The notes: generated from the letters alone by a model not told the origin. 64,000 nucleotides of DNA from an uncultured Bacteroidales bacterium (GCA_944323825.1 CALUTY010000002.1:152495-216494), one strand, 5' to 3'. Counted from the first letter of the stretch, positions 8,748 to 17,948 are shown. Translations and numbers: made by a program.

Positions 8748-8966
8748 ATGGCATTCAAAGGAGCAATAGAAGTCGATACGCAGAAGTGCAAAGGATGCTC
8801 GGTGTGTATCGCGAACTGCCCGACAGGCAGCATAAAACTGTCGGACATGGTCAACAGCAAAGGATATCACTATGCCGAAATGACGGGCGAAGGCTGCATA
8901 GGCTGTTCAAACTGTGCGGTCGTATGTCCTGATTCGGTGATTACGGTCTACAGAGTCAAAATTTAA
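8748..8966 (+). CDS. 2[4Fe-4S] ferredoxin subunit of 2-oxoacid oxidoreductase
   Basis: A 72-residue protein with two complete cluster motifs, C-K-G-C-S-V-C-I-A-N-C-P and C-I-G-C-S-N-C-A-V-V-C-P, so it carries two [4Fe-4S] clusters. It is the delta, electron-transfer subunit of the four-subunit oxidoreductase encoded with the next three genes; the alpha-subunit gene begins 6 bases after its stop. Electrons from oxidative decarboxylation of the 2-oxoacid pass through these clusters to external ferredoxin. Small size and position first in the operon match VOR/KOR-type complexes of anaerobes. Confidence 0.92.
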   Translation: MAFKGAIEVDTQKCKGCSVCIANCPTGSIKLSDMVNSKGYHYAEMTGEGCIGCSNCAVVCPDSVITVYRVKI

Positions 8967-8971
8967 GAGAT

Positions 8972-10054
8972 ATGGCAGAAAAGATATTGATGAAAGGTAA
9001 CGAGGCGATTGCCATATCGGCAATACGCAACGGTGTGGACGGCTATTTCGGCTATCCTATCACCCCTCAGTCCGAAGTCATGGAGACGCTCATGAAAGAA
9101 AAGCCGTGGGAGACCACGGGCATGGTGGTGCTCCAGGCAGAAAGCGAAACTTCGTCCATCAACATGATCTACGGCGGCGCAAGCTGCGGCAAGAAGGTGA
9201 TGACCTCATCCAGCAGCCCCGGAATAAGCCTCATGTGCGAAGGCATAAGCTACATCGCGGGAGCCGAACTTCCCTGCGTCGTGGTGGATGTGATGCGCGG
9301 CGGCCCGGGCCTCGGAACCATACAGCCGAGCCAGAGCGACTACAACCAGATAGTGAAGGGCGGAGGACACGGAGACTATCATAATATCGTACTTGCCCCG
9401 GCATCAGCCCAGGACATGTATGACTTCGTGGACTGGGGCTTCGACCTCGCCTTCAAATACCGCACTCCGGTGGTCATCCTCGCGGACGGCATCATCGGCC
9501 AGATGATGGAAAAGGTGGAGATGCACCCCATGAAGCCACGCAGGACCGACGCCGAAATCCTTGAGGCCGCACCGTGGGCAACCACAGGCAAGCCTGCAGG
9601 CAGGGAAAGGAACATCATCACCTCGCTCTCCCTCGACGCCGACATCCAGGAAAGGTTCAACCGGAAGCTTAAAGGCAAATACGAAATCATAGAGGAGAAC
9701 GAAGTGAAGTTCAGCGAATACATGACTGAAGACGCTGAATATGTATTCGTGGCATTCGGATGCTCTTCAAGGATCTGCGAGGCTGTGGTGGACGAGCTCA
9801 GGGCTGAAGGCATCAAGGCCGGACTGCTCAGGCCGATAACGCTTTACCCGTTCCCATTCAAGGAGATAGAGAGGCTTTCAAAACAGGTGAAAAGCATGAT
9901 GAGCATCGAGCTCAACCTCGGACAGATGGTACATGATGTCAGGCTGGCCGTGAACGGCGCCTGCCCTGTCGGCTTCTACGGAAGGCAGGGAGGCAACATC
10001 TACACCCCTGAGGAAATCGTGTCGGAATTCAAGAAGTTCAACGGCCTGGCATGA
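8972..10054 (+). CDS. vorB: 2-oxoacid:ferredoxin oxidoreductase alpha subunit, VorB type
   Basis: A 360-residue alpha subunit that combines the pyrimidine-binding (PYR) domain (about 1-190, G-Y-P-I-T-P-Q-S-E-V and Q-A-E-S-E-T) with the C-terminal domain II (about 240-355). Members of this family convert branched-chain 2-oxoacids (2-ketoisovalerate) or 2-oxoglutarate plus CoA to acyl-CoA, CO2 and reduced ferredoxin. Stand-alone alpha subunits of about 360 residues beside a small ferredoxin gene are usually annotated VorB in Bacteroidales, whereas the KorA of the group is longer because gamma and alpha are fused. The gene overlaps the following beta-subunit gene by four bases (ATGA). The exact substrate cannot be decided by eye. 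Confidence 0.85.
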   Translation: MAEKILMKGNEAIAISAIRNGVDGYFGYPITPQSEVMETLMKEKPWETTGMVVLQAESETSSINMIYGGASCGKKVMTSSSSPGISLMCEGISYIAGAELPCVVVDVMRGGPGLGTIQPSQSDYNQIVKGGGHGDYHNIVLAPASAQDMYDFVDWGFDLAFKYRTPVVILADGIIGQMMEKVEMHPMKPRRTDAEILEAAPWATTGKPAGRERNIITSLSLDADIQERFNRKLKGKYEIIEENEVKFSEYMTEDAEYVFVAFGCSSRICEAVVDELRAEGIKAGLLRPITLYPFPFKEIERLSKQVKSMMSIELNLGQMVHDVRLAVNGACPVGFYGRQGGNIYTPEEIVSEFKKFNGLA

Positions 10055-10851
10055 CGGGCCACAAGCAAATGAAAGATATGAGTATCAGCATAGAAGAAAT
10101 CAAGAAACCGGAAAACAGGATATACGGCAAGCCGTCCCTGCTCACGGACAATGTTATGCACTACTGCCCGGGATGCTCGCACGGGACGGTTCACAAGCTG
10201 GTGGCCGAAGTGATAGAGGAAATGGGCATCCAGGACAAGACTGTCGGAATCTGCCCTGTGGGATGTTCAGTATTTGCATACAACTACATAGACATAGACT
10301 GGCAGGAGGCAGCACACGGAAGGGCCCCGGCGCTCGCTACGGCCACCAAGAGGCTCTGTCCTGACAAATATGTATTCACCTACCAGGGTGACGGCGACCT
10401 GGCCTCGATAGGCACGGCTGAAATCATCCATGCCTGCGGACGAGGGGAAAATATAGTGGTCATCTTCATCAACAACGGCATCTACGGCATGACAGGAGGC
10501 CAGATGGCCCCGACTACCCTCATCGGCATGAAGACATCCACAACCCCGTACGGAAGGGATCCGAAGCTGAACGGCTTCCCTCTCGTGATAGCGGACATGA
10601 TAGCCCACCTCGACGGAACGGCATACATCACAAGGCAGTCCGTCCACACGGCACCTGCAGCGAGAAAAGCCAAGAACGCCATACGCAAGGCATTCGAATA
10701 CAGCCAGAAAGGCATAGGACTCTCGTTCGTGGAAATAGTGTCTACCTGCAACTCCGGATGGAAGCTCACCCCTGTGGATGCCAACAAATGGATGGTGGAA
10801 AACATGTTCAAGAAATACCCTATCGGCGACATAAAGGACATCCTTAAATGA
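10051..10851 (+). CDS. 2-oxoacid:ferredoxin oxidoreductase beta subunit, TPP-binding
   Basis: Up to 266 residues. It carries the thiamine-diphosphate domain: C-P-G-C-S-H-G at the N-terminus, the G-D-G-D-L-A-S-I-G magnesium and TPP motif, and N-N-G-I-Y-G-M-T-G-G-Q, the usual end of that motif. It pairs with the alpha subunit to form the active site where the 2-oxoacid is decarboxylated. The start shown overlaps the alpha-subunit stop (ATGA), suggesting translational coupling. ATGs at 10069 and 10078 would give a start nearer the family norm. The gamma-subunit gene follows after an unusually long 92-base gap. Confidence 0.9.
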   Translation: MTGHKQMKDMSISIEEIKKPENRIYGKPSLLTDNVMHYCPGCSHGTVHKLVAEVIEEMGIQDKTVGICPVGCSVFAYNYIDIDWQEAAHGRAPALATATKRLCPDKYVFTYQGDGDLASIGTAEIIHACGRGENIVVIFINNGIYGMTGGQMAPTTLIGMKTSTTPYGRDPKLNGFPLVIADMIAHLDGTAYITRQSVHTAPAARKAKNAIRKAFEYSQKGIGLSFVEIVSTCNSGWKLTPVDANKWMVENMFKKYPIGDIKDILK

Positions 10852-10943
10852 AGACAAGCGACGACGGAGGGAGTTACCTCGCGGTAATGACCGACTGAGG
10901 AGGCGAAGTCTGACGCCGTAATCGCGAAAAAGAAACAAAAAAA

Positions 10944-11495
10944 ATGAAAGAAGAAATAATAATAGCAGGATTCGGAGGACAGGGCGTCCTCTCGATGGGA
11001 AAGATACTCGCATACTCAGCCATAATGCAGGACATGGAAGTGACATGGATGCCATCATACGGGCCTGAAATGCGCGGAGGCACAGCCAATGTATGCGTAA
11101 TCCTGAGCGACAGGAAGATAGGCTCCCCGATCGTCACCAAATATGACACGGCCATAATCCTCAACCAGCAGTCCATGGACAAGTTCGAAAAGACCGTAAA
11201 GCCGGGAGGCTGGCTCGTATATGACCCGAGCGGCATCACCAGCCATCCGACAAGGACCGACATCAACATCTGCCGGATCAATGCCATAGAAGGCGCCGCC
11301 AGAGTCGGAAACTCAAAGGTCTACAACATGGTCGTGCTCGGTGCATTTCTCAAGGTCAATCCGATAGTATCACTTGAGAATGTGGAAAAGGGACTCGGCA
11401 AATCGATACCTGCGCGCTACGGAAGCATGATTCCGCTCAACAAGGCGGCCATCGTGGACGGGATGGAAAATGTGGAAATCGTCAACAGGGTATAA
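10944..11495 (+). CDS. 2-oxoacid:ferredoxin oxidoreductase gamma subunit
   Basis: A 183-residue gamma domain protein (POR/KOR gamma family). It begins I-I-I-A-G-F-G-G-Q-G-V-L-S-M-G, the typical glycine-rich first turn, and contains the family motif S-Y-G-P-E-M-R-G-G-T-A near residue 43. It completes the delta-alpha-beta-gamma set. The gap from the beta-subunit gene (10852-10943) has no reading frame but contains a short GGCG/CGCC hairpin, so the gamma gene is probably still on the operon mRNA. The ATG follows an A-rich stretch, as is common for starts in this group. Confidence 0.92.
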   Translation: MKEEIIIAGFGGQGVLSMGKILAYSAIMQDMEVTWMPSYGPEMRGGTANVCVILSDRKIGSPIVTKYDTAIILNQQSMDKFEKTVKPGGWLVYDPSGITSHPTRTDINICRINAIEGAARVGNSKVYNMVVLGAFLKVNPIVSLENVEKGLGKSIPARYGSMIPLNKAAIVDGMENVEIVNRV

Positions 11496-11517
11496 TCCCG
11501 GATGGCGCAGATTTTTA

Positions 11518-11548
11518 TTTGACATTCCGATAAAAAAGACTAACTTTG
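11518..11548 (+). promoter_or_regulatory. Bacteroidales-type promoter of the coiled-coil/zapA operon
   Basis: TTTG (11518-11521), 19 bases, then TAACTTTG (11541-11548): both boxes match the consensus exactly. The first ATG of the operon is 27 bases downstream at 11576. Together with the TAA of the gamma subunit at 11495 this marks the border between the oxidoreductase operon and the cell-division operon. Confidence 0.7.
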
Positions 11549-11575
11549 CATCTGTGTTCATAAGGGTCATCTGCC

Positions 11576-11854
11576 ATGTTTGAAGACATCAGGACAGACA
11601 TCAGGAAACTGATAGCGGCATACGAAGCCGCCAAGGCTGAAAGCGAAAGGCTGAAAGATGAGCTGCAGAAGTGCAGAAACCTGAATGAAGACTACAGGAA
11701 GCAGATATCAGAGTTGGAAAAAAAGATTGATAGCCTGAGACTGGCTGACGCCTTGACGGTGACATCGGCATCCAGGGACAGGAGGGAGGCGAGAGAGAGG
11801 ATAGACAGGATGATAAGGACAATAGACAAATGCATATCTCTCATAGAGAGCTGA
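11576..11854 (+). CDS. small coiled-coil protein upstream of zapA (ZapB-like)
   Basis: A 92-residue, highly charged protein predicted to be almost one continuous coiled coil (residues about 10-55, repeated K-A-E-S-E-R-L-K-D-E-L heptads), then a short basic helix ending D-K-C-I-S-L-I. It is the first gene after a strong promoter and lies 19 bases before zapA on the same strand. Position and architecture suggest a ZapB-like or ZapA-partner protein acting at the FtsZ ring, but sequence likeness to ZapB cannot be claimed beyond coiled-coil character. Confidence 0.75.
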   Translation: MFEDIRTDIRKLIAAYEAAKAESERLKDELQKCRNLNEDYRKQISELEKKIDSLRLADALTVTSASRDRREARERIDRMIRTIDKCISLIES

Positions 11855-11873
11855 CACGCAGAGGAGAGGAACA

Positions 11874-12173
11874 ATGGAAAGAAGCATAACCATCAGAGTT
11901 GCAGGATACATGTTCAGCCTGACGGCCGCTTCTCCTGAGCATGAGGAGGTATTGAGGAAGGCTGCGGGGATAGTCAATGAGAAGATAGAGAGGCTGCAGG
12001 AAAAGAATTTCACCGGAAAGGGCACGGAGGAGCTGCTTATGCTTGCGGCCCTCACCATAAGCACAGGTTACGTGATGCAGACAAGGAAGATAGAGCGCAT
12101 GGAAAGGGAAATCGAGGGTCTGCACAAGGAAATAGAAGGTTATCTTGACAATATTGATAAATATAGCCGTTAG
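11874..12173 (+). CDS. zapA: cell division protein ZapA
   Basis: A 99-residue ZapA-family protein. It has the N-terminal beta-hairpin fold (I-T-I-R-V-A-G-Y-M-F-S-L, residues 5-16), the E-E-V-L-R-K-A-A helix with the conserved V-N-E-K-I motif near residue 35, and a C-terminal coiled coil from about 60 to the end. ZapA cross-links FtsZ filaments at the division ring. It is followed by a promoter and a probable structured RNA and then rny. In proteobacteria the 6S RNA gene also follows zapA, which is relevant for the next entry. Confidence 0.93.
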   Translation: MERSITIRVAGYMFSLTAASPEHEEVLRKAAGIVNEKIERLQEKNFTGKGTEELLMLAALTISTGYVMQTRKIERMEREIEGLHKEIEGYLDNIDKYSR

Positions 12174-12186
12174 TTACTTATTTTTG
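12153..12186 (+). promoter_or_regulatory. probable promoter of the zapA-rny intergenic RNA
   Basis: ATTG (12153-12156), 22 bases, then TATTTTTG (12179-12186), a full TAnnTTTG match placed exactly at the end of zapA. Predicted transcription start is near 12193, almost 285 bases before the rny start codon. The spacing between the boxes is two bases longer than ideal. Confidence 0.5.
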
Positions 12187-12192
12187 CTGAAA

Positions 12193-12440
12193 TCATCAAA
12201 TTACATTAAGTAACCGAGTTTACTCGAATGGCAATGGCAGGCCTATGTGACCCTCAAGGGGATTCCGCATGCGGGACGGAGGAAGCCAGACCCATATTTT
12301 CGGAGCTCAAATCTTATTCTTATAAGATTTCCAGACAAACAGACTAACGGCTTTTTTATTATCATGCATTCATATCCGACCGGTTCGGCTTCCATTTGCG
12401 GAGCAGGACCGGTCGCTTTGTCTTGTCCCACGCCGCAGCA
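12193..12440 (+). ncRNA. ssrS: structured RNA between zapA and rny, probable 6S RNA (or long rny leader)
   Basis: The 303-base gap between zapA and rny holds no convincing protein gene but is rich in pairing segments behind its own promoter: C-G-A-G-T/A-C-T-C-G near 12215, CCGCATGCGG near 12268, a perfect AAATCTTAT-TCTT-ATAAGATTT hairpin near 12310, GGAAGCC pairing with GGCTTCC about 100 bases later, and a GACCGGT/ACCGGTC-closed hairpin around 12380-12415 followed by a T-rich tail. Length (about 200-250), dense pairing and the place next to zapA fit 6S RNA, the RNA that binds the housekeeping polymerase. The ends are estimated. A covariance-model search has not been done, and it could instead be a regulatory leader of rny. 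Confidence 0.5.
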
Positions 12441-12476
12441 TTGGATGAAAACATTAACTACAAACGATAACGGAAT

Positions 12477-14018
12477 ATGGAGATATTATTTTATTTTTTG
12501 GCGGCAGCCATCGGTGCCATCATCGCCGTCGGGACCTATATATTCGTCCACAAGCTTCTGCTTAAGGGACAGAAGGACGAAATCATCCAGAAGGCGGAGA
12601 TAGAAGCCGAGAACATCAGGAAGGAGAAGATCTTCCAGGCCAAGGAGAAATTCCTGCAGCTCAAGAGCGAACACGAGCAGTACATCAATGAGAAGAACAA
12701 CCAGATACACGAGACCGAATCAAGGCTGAAGCAGAAGGAGAACACCCTCAATCAGCAGAATGCCGAGCTCGGCAGGAAAAACCGCGAGGCCGACGCCATA
12801 AGGGAAAACCTGAAAAGCCAGGTGGACATGGTGACGAAAAAGGCCGAAGAATACGACAAGCTCAGGGCAGAGGCCATACAGCAGATAGAAAACATTGCAG
12901 GAATGACAGCGGCGGAAGCCAAGAACCAGCTCATGGAGAACATGAAGGCGGAGGCAAGGTCACAGGCCCAGTCATACATCAACGACGTGATGGACGAGGC
13001 AAGGCTCACTGCCGGAAAGGAGGCAAAGAGGATAGTCATCAACACCATCCAGAGGACGGCTTCCGAAACAGCAATAGAGAATGCCGTGACCGTGTTCAAC
13101 ATCGAAAGCGACGAGATAAAGGGCCGCATCATCGGAAGGGAAGGCCGCAACATCAGGGCCCTGGAGGCAGCCACAGGAGTGGAGATAGTCGTGGACGACA
13201 CGCCTGAAGCCATCCTGCTTTCCGCATTCGACCCTGTGAGAAGAGAGGTGGCAAGACTCGCACTCCACCAGCTCGTTGTGGACGGACGCATCCATCCGGC
13301 AAGGATAGAGGAAGTGGTGGCCAAGGTGCAGAAACAGCTTGAGGACGAGATCATGGAAACCGGAAAGAGGACCTGCATAGACCTCGGCATACACGGGATG
13401 CACATAGAGCTCGTGAAGCTCATAGGCCGCATGAAATACCGCTCTTCATACGGACAGAACCTGCTCCAGCACTCGCGTGAGGTGGCCAACATCTGCGCCA
13501 CGATGGCATCGGAGCTCGGGCTCAACCCTAAAATCGCAAAGAGGGCCGGACTCCTGCATGACATCGGAAAAGTGTCGGACGAGGATCCGGAACTTCCGCA
13601 CGCAATCCTCGGAATGAGGCTCGCCGAGAAATACAAGGAGAAGCCGGAGGTATGCAACGCCATCGGTGCACACCATGAGGAAATAGAGATGACATCCATC
13701 ATCTCCCCTCTCGTGATGGTCGGAGACGCCATTTCAGGAGCAAGGCCGGGAGCACGCCGTGAAGTGATAGAGTCATATATCAAGAGGCTCAAGGACATGG
13801 AGAACATCGCCCAGTCCTATCCGGGCGTGACCAAGACATACGCAATCCAGGCAGGACGCGAACTCAGAGTGATAGTAGGGGCCGACCAGGTGACGGACAA
13901 GGATGCGGAGTCACTGTCAGGCGAAATAGCAAAGAAGATCCAGGAAGAAATGGTATATCCGGGCCAGGTCAAGATCACAGTGATCCGCGAGACAAGATCC
14001 GTGGCATTTGCAAAATGA
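12477..14018 (+). CDS. rny: ribonuclease Y
   Basis: A 513-residue endoribonuclease that starts bulk mRNA decay from the inner membrane. In order: an N-terminal membrane anchor (about 4-24), a long charged coiled coil (about 30-200), a KH RNA-binding domain (about 205-270, [10 protein letters not shown]) and an HD hydrolase domain (about 325-425) with the metal-binding H-D of G-L-L-H-D-I-G-K-V. Length matches the family. The start ATG is fixed by the membrane anchor. It follows the structured zapA-rny RNA, so its expression may be set from that long leader or from a separate promoter inside it. Confidence 0.97.
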   Translation: MEILFYFLAAAIGAIIAVGTYIFVHKLLLKGQKDEIIQKAEIEAENIRKEKIFQAKEKFLQLKSEHEQYINEKNNQIHETESRLKQKENTLNQQNAELGRKNREADAIRENLKSQVDMVTKKAEEYDKLRAEAIQQIENIAGMTAAEAKNQLMENMKAEARSQAQSYINDVMDEARLTAGKEAKRIVINTIQRTASETAIENAVTVFNIESDEIKGRIIGREGRNIRALEAATGVEIVVDDTPEAILLSAFDPVRREVARLALHQLVVDGRIHPARIEEVVAKVQKQLEDEIMETGKRTCIDLGIHGMHIELVKLIGRMKYRSSYGQNLLQHSREVANICATMASELGLNPKIAKRAGLLHDIGKVSDEDPELPHAILGMRLAEKYKEKPEVCNAIGAHHEEIEMTSIISPLVMVGDAISGARPGARREVIESYIKRLKDMENIAQSYPGVTKTYAIQAGRELRVIVGADQVTDKDAESLSGEIAKKIQEEMVYPGQVKITVIRETRSVAFAK

Positions 14019-14066
14019 CGCTGTCCGGAATACTGACAGAATTTAATACATAAATCATAGAATAAA

Positions 14067-16037
14067 GTGAAAAATCTGATTTATAGAGCATTCACAGCGA
14101 TGGTGGCATTATGTGCCACCGTTGCCGTATATGGACAGGGATTCGGGCAGCAGCCCCTCAACACCGTCACTTGGACAGTCTCTGCAGAGAAGACCGGCAC
14201 GGGCACGCAGAGGATAGTCTTCACCGGAAAGATTGCAGACGGATGGCACACATACGACCTCAAAAGCGAGCTGTACCCCACTGCGGTCGAATTTGATGAA
14301 GCTGTCGGATATTCTGCCGTCGGAGACATGTATGAAATATCAGAATCAACGGATTATGACGGGGATCCCGTATTCTTCAAGGAGATAGTGATTGCCCAGG
14401 ACATCAAGGTGGACGGAGCTTCTGCAACAGTCTCTGGAGAAGTGACATGGATGTCCTGCACAGAGACCCAATGCGCCTCTCCGGAATACTGGAAATTCAC
14501 CATCAATGTCAAGGGGGACAGCAGTGACAAGGCGGAAATAGTCCCGGCAGACGGCAACGGGGACAGCGGCAGGAAAGGATTCAACTGGGCCCTGGTCATC
14601 GAGGCCATCCTGTGGGGTTTTGCAGCCCTGCTCACCCCATGCGTCTTCCCTATGGTGCCTATGACTGTGTCTTTCTTTATGAAAGGCTCATCCACCCCTG
14701 CAGCAGGACGGTTCAAGGCCGCGATGTACGGACTTTTCATAGTGCTGCTCTACACAGTGCCGATCTCGCTCATCATCCTCATCACCAGAATCGTTGGGGG
14801 AGATGCGGTGACGGCCGACATATTCAACTGGCTGGCGACGCACTGGCTGCCTAACATCATATTCTTCATAGTGTTCATGGTGTTTGCAGCATCATTCTTC
14901 GGAGCATTTGAAATCACCCTCCCTTCATCCATTGTCAACAAGAGTGACAAGGGGGCTGACAAGAAAGGCCTGATGGGAATATTCTTCATGGCACTCACCC
15001 TCGTGCTCGTTTCGTTCTCCTGCACAGGACCTATCGTAGGTTCAGTGCTCATCAAGGCGACGCAGGGAGAGTTTTGGGAACCGATGATAGCCATGCTCGC
15101 ATTCTCGCTTGCATTCGCCCTGCCGTTCACCATACTGGCACTGTTCCCGTCCCTCCTGAAGAACCTGCCGAAGAGCGGAGGCTGGCTCAATTCGGTGAAG
15201 GTGGTGCTCGGATTCATAGAGGTGGCCCTCGGATTCAAGTTCCTCAGCGTGGCTGACCAGACATACCACTGGGGTCTTCTTGACAGGGAGGTATATCTCG
15301 CCATCTGGATTGTGGTATTCTCAATGCTCGGATTCTACCTCCTCGGCAAGCTCAGGTTTGCTCATGACGACAAGATGGAGCACATATCCGTCAAAAGACT
15401 TGCGATGTCCATAGCCGTGTTCGCCTTTGTGGTATACATGATACCGGGCATGTTCGGTGCTCCGCTCAAGGCACTCTCAGGATATCTTCCTCCGCTGACT
15501 TCACAGGACTTTGTACTCGGAGCAGCGACAGGCAATACGGCAGCATCAGATGCCGGGACAACGGAAGTTTCCGGGAAAAGCAGCAAATACGACCTGCATC
15601 TTCCTCTCGGGCTCAGCGGATATTTCACCCTTGAAGAAGGTCTGGCTGCCGCAAAGGAAACAGGCAAGCCTGTATTCGTGGACATCACCGGACACGGCTG
15701 CGTGAACTGCCGTGAAATGGAGTCGAGGGTATGGAGCGATCCCCAGGTGCTCGAAATGCTCCGGAATGACTATATAGTAGTCGCCCTCTACACCGACGAC
15801 AAGTCAAGGCTTGACAAGGACGAATGGGTGACCACAGAAAGCGGCGATGTGCTGAAGGACCTCGGAAGGGTCAATTCATACATTGCCAGGACAAGGTTCG
15901 GGGTGAACGCACAGCCAAACTATGTGCTTCTTTCCCCTGAAGGGGAACTTCTGGCACCGGTAAGAGGATACGACCTGAGCATTCCGGGATTTGTGGAATT
16001 CCTCCACACGGGGCTGCAGAAGAACATGGAAAAATAG
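14067..16037 (+). CDS. dsbD: thiol:disulfide interchange protein DsbD family
   Basis: A 656-residue protein with a GTG start. It has a signal sequence (1-23), an N-terminal periplasmic immunoglobulin-like domain (about 25-160) with a Cys pair S-C131-x4-C136, eight hydrophobic membrane segments (about 175-480) with the two central cysteines expected of DsbD-beta (in L-T-P-C-V-F-P and F-S-C-T-G-P-I-V-G) and a C-terminal thioredoxin domain (about 510-650) with the active site G-C545-V-N-C548. It moves electrons from cytoplasmic thioredoxin to periplasmic disulfide substrates. It follows rny by 48 bases. A perfect bidirectional terminator lies after it. Confidence 0.95.
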   Translation: MKNLIYRAFTAMVALCATVAVYGQGFGQQPLNTVTWTVSAEKTGTGTQRIVFTGKIADGWHTYDLKSELYPTAVEFDEAVGYSAVGDMYEISESTDYDGDPVFFKEIVIAQDIKVDGASATVSGEVTWMSCTETQCASPEYWKFTINVKGDSSDKAEIVPADGNGDSGRKGFNWALVIEAILWGFAALLTPCVFPMVPMTVSFFMKGSSTPAAGRFKAAMYGLFIVLLYTVPISLIILITRIVGGDAVTADIFNWLATHWLPNIIFFIVFMVFAASFFGAFEITLPSSIVNKSDKGADKKGLMGIFFMALTLVLVSFSCTGPIVGSVLIKATQGEFWEPMIAMLAFSLAFALPFTILALFPSLLKNLPKSGGWLNSVKVVLGFIEVALGFKFLSVADQTYHWGLLDREVYLAIWIVVFSMLGFYLLGKLRFAHDDKMEHISVKRLAMSIAVFAFVVYMIPGMFGAPLKALSGYLPPLTSQDFVLGAATGNTAASDAGTTEVSGKSSKYDLHLPLGLSGYFTLEEGLAAAKETGKPVFVDITGHGCVNCREMESRVWSDPQVLEMLRNDYIVVALYTDDKSRLDKDEWVTTESGDVLKDLGRVNSYIARTRFGVNAQPNYVLLSPEGELLAPVRGYDLSIPGFVEFLHTGLQKNMEK

Positions 16038-16095
16038 AAGGTAACAAAGTGCGTTTTGTCACTTCCGCCGGGATTTTGACACACTCACATATAAT

Positions 16096-16135
16096 AAAAC
16101 AGGGCTGGACTTGCAGATGAGTCCAGCCCTGTTTT
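16096..16135. terminator. bidirectional intrinsic terminator
   Basis: A perfect 16-base inverted repeat (16096-16111 with 16120-16135, GC-rich core CAGGGCTGGACT) with an 8-base loop. It has an A-run on its left and a T-run on its right, so it can stop transcription of dsbD (plus strand) and of the convergent 5'-nucleotidase operon (minus strand). Confidence 0.9.
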
Positions 16136-16179
16136 CTTTGCCTTATCCCGGGCAGTCATGCCATTCCGAAGCAAGGCAT

Positions 16180-17928
16180 TCATCTTCTTCCGAAAAGGAG
16201 TTCCATGTCGCGGGTCATGAGGCGGGCTGAAAGGGCTGTCGGAGTGAAATGCCATTCACCGATGAGGGCAGGGTTACCGATGACCTCAGAATCTATGGTG
16301 CCGTGTGCCTTGAGATATTCATGGAGGAGTTCTCGGATTTCAGGATAGCGGGCCACAATGCGGTCATTTATGGAATCCGTATCAATGCCGGCACCTTCGC
16401 GCATGATTCCGCCACCGCCGCTTGCACGGTAGGATGTCATGGCCACTTTGTATTTGGCATCAGGACTGAATGCCGAGCCGTCTGCAAGAGACTTTATGAC
16501 CACACGGCTTCCTGCAGGAGCAGTGACATCCACATCATAGACAAGGCCTCCGCATGAATCGAAATTATAGCTCCGTCCCACGAAAGACCAGCGTTTCTGC
16601 CCGGTGCGGGGATCAGGTTCGTCGGCAATCTTCAGGATGTGCTCATCTTCCCTGCCGGATACCGTATTGACCCAGGTGGAATAGGAATATTCAAGGTAAT
16701 CCTTGATTTCCTTGCCAGTCATCTCCACCACATAAAGCTGGTTTTCAAAAGGATATATTGTAAACAGATCATTGTAGGTAAGCACACCGGGCTTCACATA
16801 ACCATTGAAGGTGAGCGGAGCCGCAAACGAAAGGTCGGCTTCAGGCACTTCAAGGCAGACTGCATGCAGGAGATTGACATAGTCACACATCCCCATGTAG
16901 GCGTCACGGGTGCGCAGTTCTGTCTTCAATTCCCCGACCGGACGCACGGTAAAGGCTTTCACTGCCTCATAGTCCTTCTGGAACATGGCCTTCATTTCAT
17001 TGTTGACCCTGTCCTTCCTGACAGGAACAAGAGCAGCGTCAAGGGTCTTGGAAACGCATTTTCCGTCCTTTATCTCCAGGGTGACAGTCCCCTGCCCCAC
17101 ATTGCGGCAATGGCTGCCGGAATTAATCAGGCAGATGTCCTTCTTTTCTGCCATATAAGGCCTATGATCATGGGAGCAGACAAGGAAGTCCACACCCTTG
17201 AGGCTGTTGAAAAGGTCAAGTCCCTGGCTCTCAAGCATGGATCCGTCACCCTTGCCCGTACCTGAATGCACGGCGGCAATCACCACCATAGGATTTTCCT
17301 TGGCAATCACATCATCCACATATTCCTGCACAAACGGAAGCAGGGACTCGAATGACATCCCGCGCCAGTATTCCTCCGAAAGCCAGTTCTTCATGTTGGG
17401 ATTGGTGAAGCCAAGCACGGCGATCCTGATCCCATGGCGCTTCAATATGACATAATCCTGGAAATAAGGTTTGCCATTGTCGTCCCTCGGCGTGTTCGCG
17501 GCAAGGAACGGAGTCTTCATTTCCCTTACGATGCGGTCATATACCGGGTGCCCTGTCTCTATGTCATGGTTGCCGACCACCACCGCGTCATATTTCATAT
17601 AGTCCGCCATCCTGGCATAGACATGGTCCGAAACCGTGTCCACATAATTGAAATAATACGCCGCGTTGTCGCCCTGAAGGCAGTCGCCGGCATCTACAAG
17701 GATGACATTATCCTCTCCGACGGCATTGCGGATGCTGTCGGCATAATGAGAAACGGCCAAAAGTGAATTTTTCGTCCTGTCCCCCACATATGTGGAATCG
17801 AAATAGCATCCGTGGACATCATTGGTCGTCAGGAGCGTGAAGGTGTATGTCCCGTCTTTCGGGCCACAGCACGATGCCAATGCCGCCATCAGCGGCAGCA
17901 TCAGCAGAATAAGAAATTTTTTCTTCAT
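16180..17928 (-). CDS. 5'-nucleotidase/2',3'-cyclic phosphodiesterase-family lipoprotein
   Basis: A 582-residue protein with a lipoprotein signal (L-A-S-C, Cys20). The N-terminal metallophosphatase domain (about 28-300) shows the metal-binding blocks T-T-N-D-V-H-G, D-A-G-D-C-L-Q-G, V-V-G-N-H-D-I-E and H-S/C-S-H-D-H-R. The C-terminal 5'-nucleotidase domain (about 330-560) binds the nucleotide base. It should strip phosphate from nucleotides outside the inner membrane and feed nucleosides to salvage. It is the last gene of a three-gene reverse-strand operon, 20 bases after the omega-amidase-like gene. Both domains are in one chain, unlike the split versions seen in some Bacteroidales. Confidence 0.92.
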   Translation of the reverse strand: MKKKFLILLMLPLMAALASCCGPKDGTYTFTLLTTNDVHGCYFDSTYVGDRTKNSLLAVSHYADSIRNAVGEDNVILVDAGDCLQGDNAAYYFNYVDTVSDHVYARMADYMKYDAVVVGNHDIETGHPVYDRIVREMKTPFLAANTPRDDNGKPYFQDYVILKRHGIRIAVLGFTNPNMKNWLSEEYWRGMSFESLLPFVQEYVDDVIAKENPMVVIAAVHSGTGKGDGSMLESQGLDLFNSLKGVDFLVCSHDHRPYMAEKKDICLINSGSHCRNVGQGTVTLEIKDGKCVSKTLDAALVPVRKDRVNNEMKAMFQKDYEAVKAFTVRPVGELKTELRTRDAYMGMCDYVNLLHAVCLEVPEADLSFAAPLTFNGYVKPGVLTYNDLFTIYPFENQLYVVEMTGKEIKDYLEYSYSTWVNTVSGREDEHILKIADEPDPRTGQKRWSFVGRSYNFDSCGGLVYDVDVTAPAGSRVVIKSLADGSAFSPDAKYKVAMTSYRASGGGGIMREGAGIDTDSINDRIVARYPEIRELLHEYLKAHGTIDSEVIGNPALIGEWHFTPTALSARLMTRDMELLFGRR

Positions 17929-17948
17929 ATCTGAGTTTCTATATATTG

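Noticed and set aside
12247..12603. 118-codon plus-strand frame in the zapA-rny gap
   Set aside because: It overlaps the rny start in another frame, has no family features, and the region is better explained by RNA structure.
12752..13807. 351-codon reverse frame opposite rny
   Set aside because: It lies wholly inside the KH and HD coding region of rny; the Ser- and Met-rich translation is typical of a shadow of charged coding sequence.
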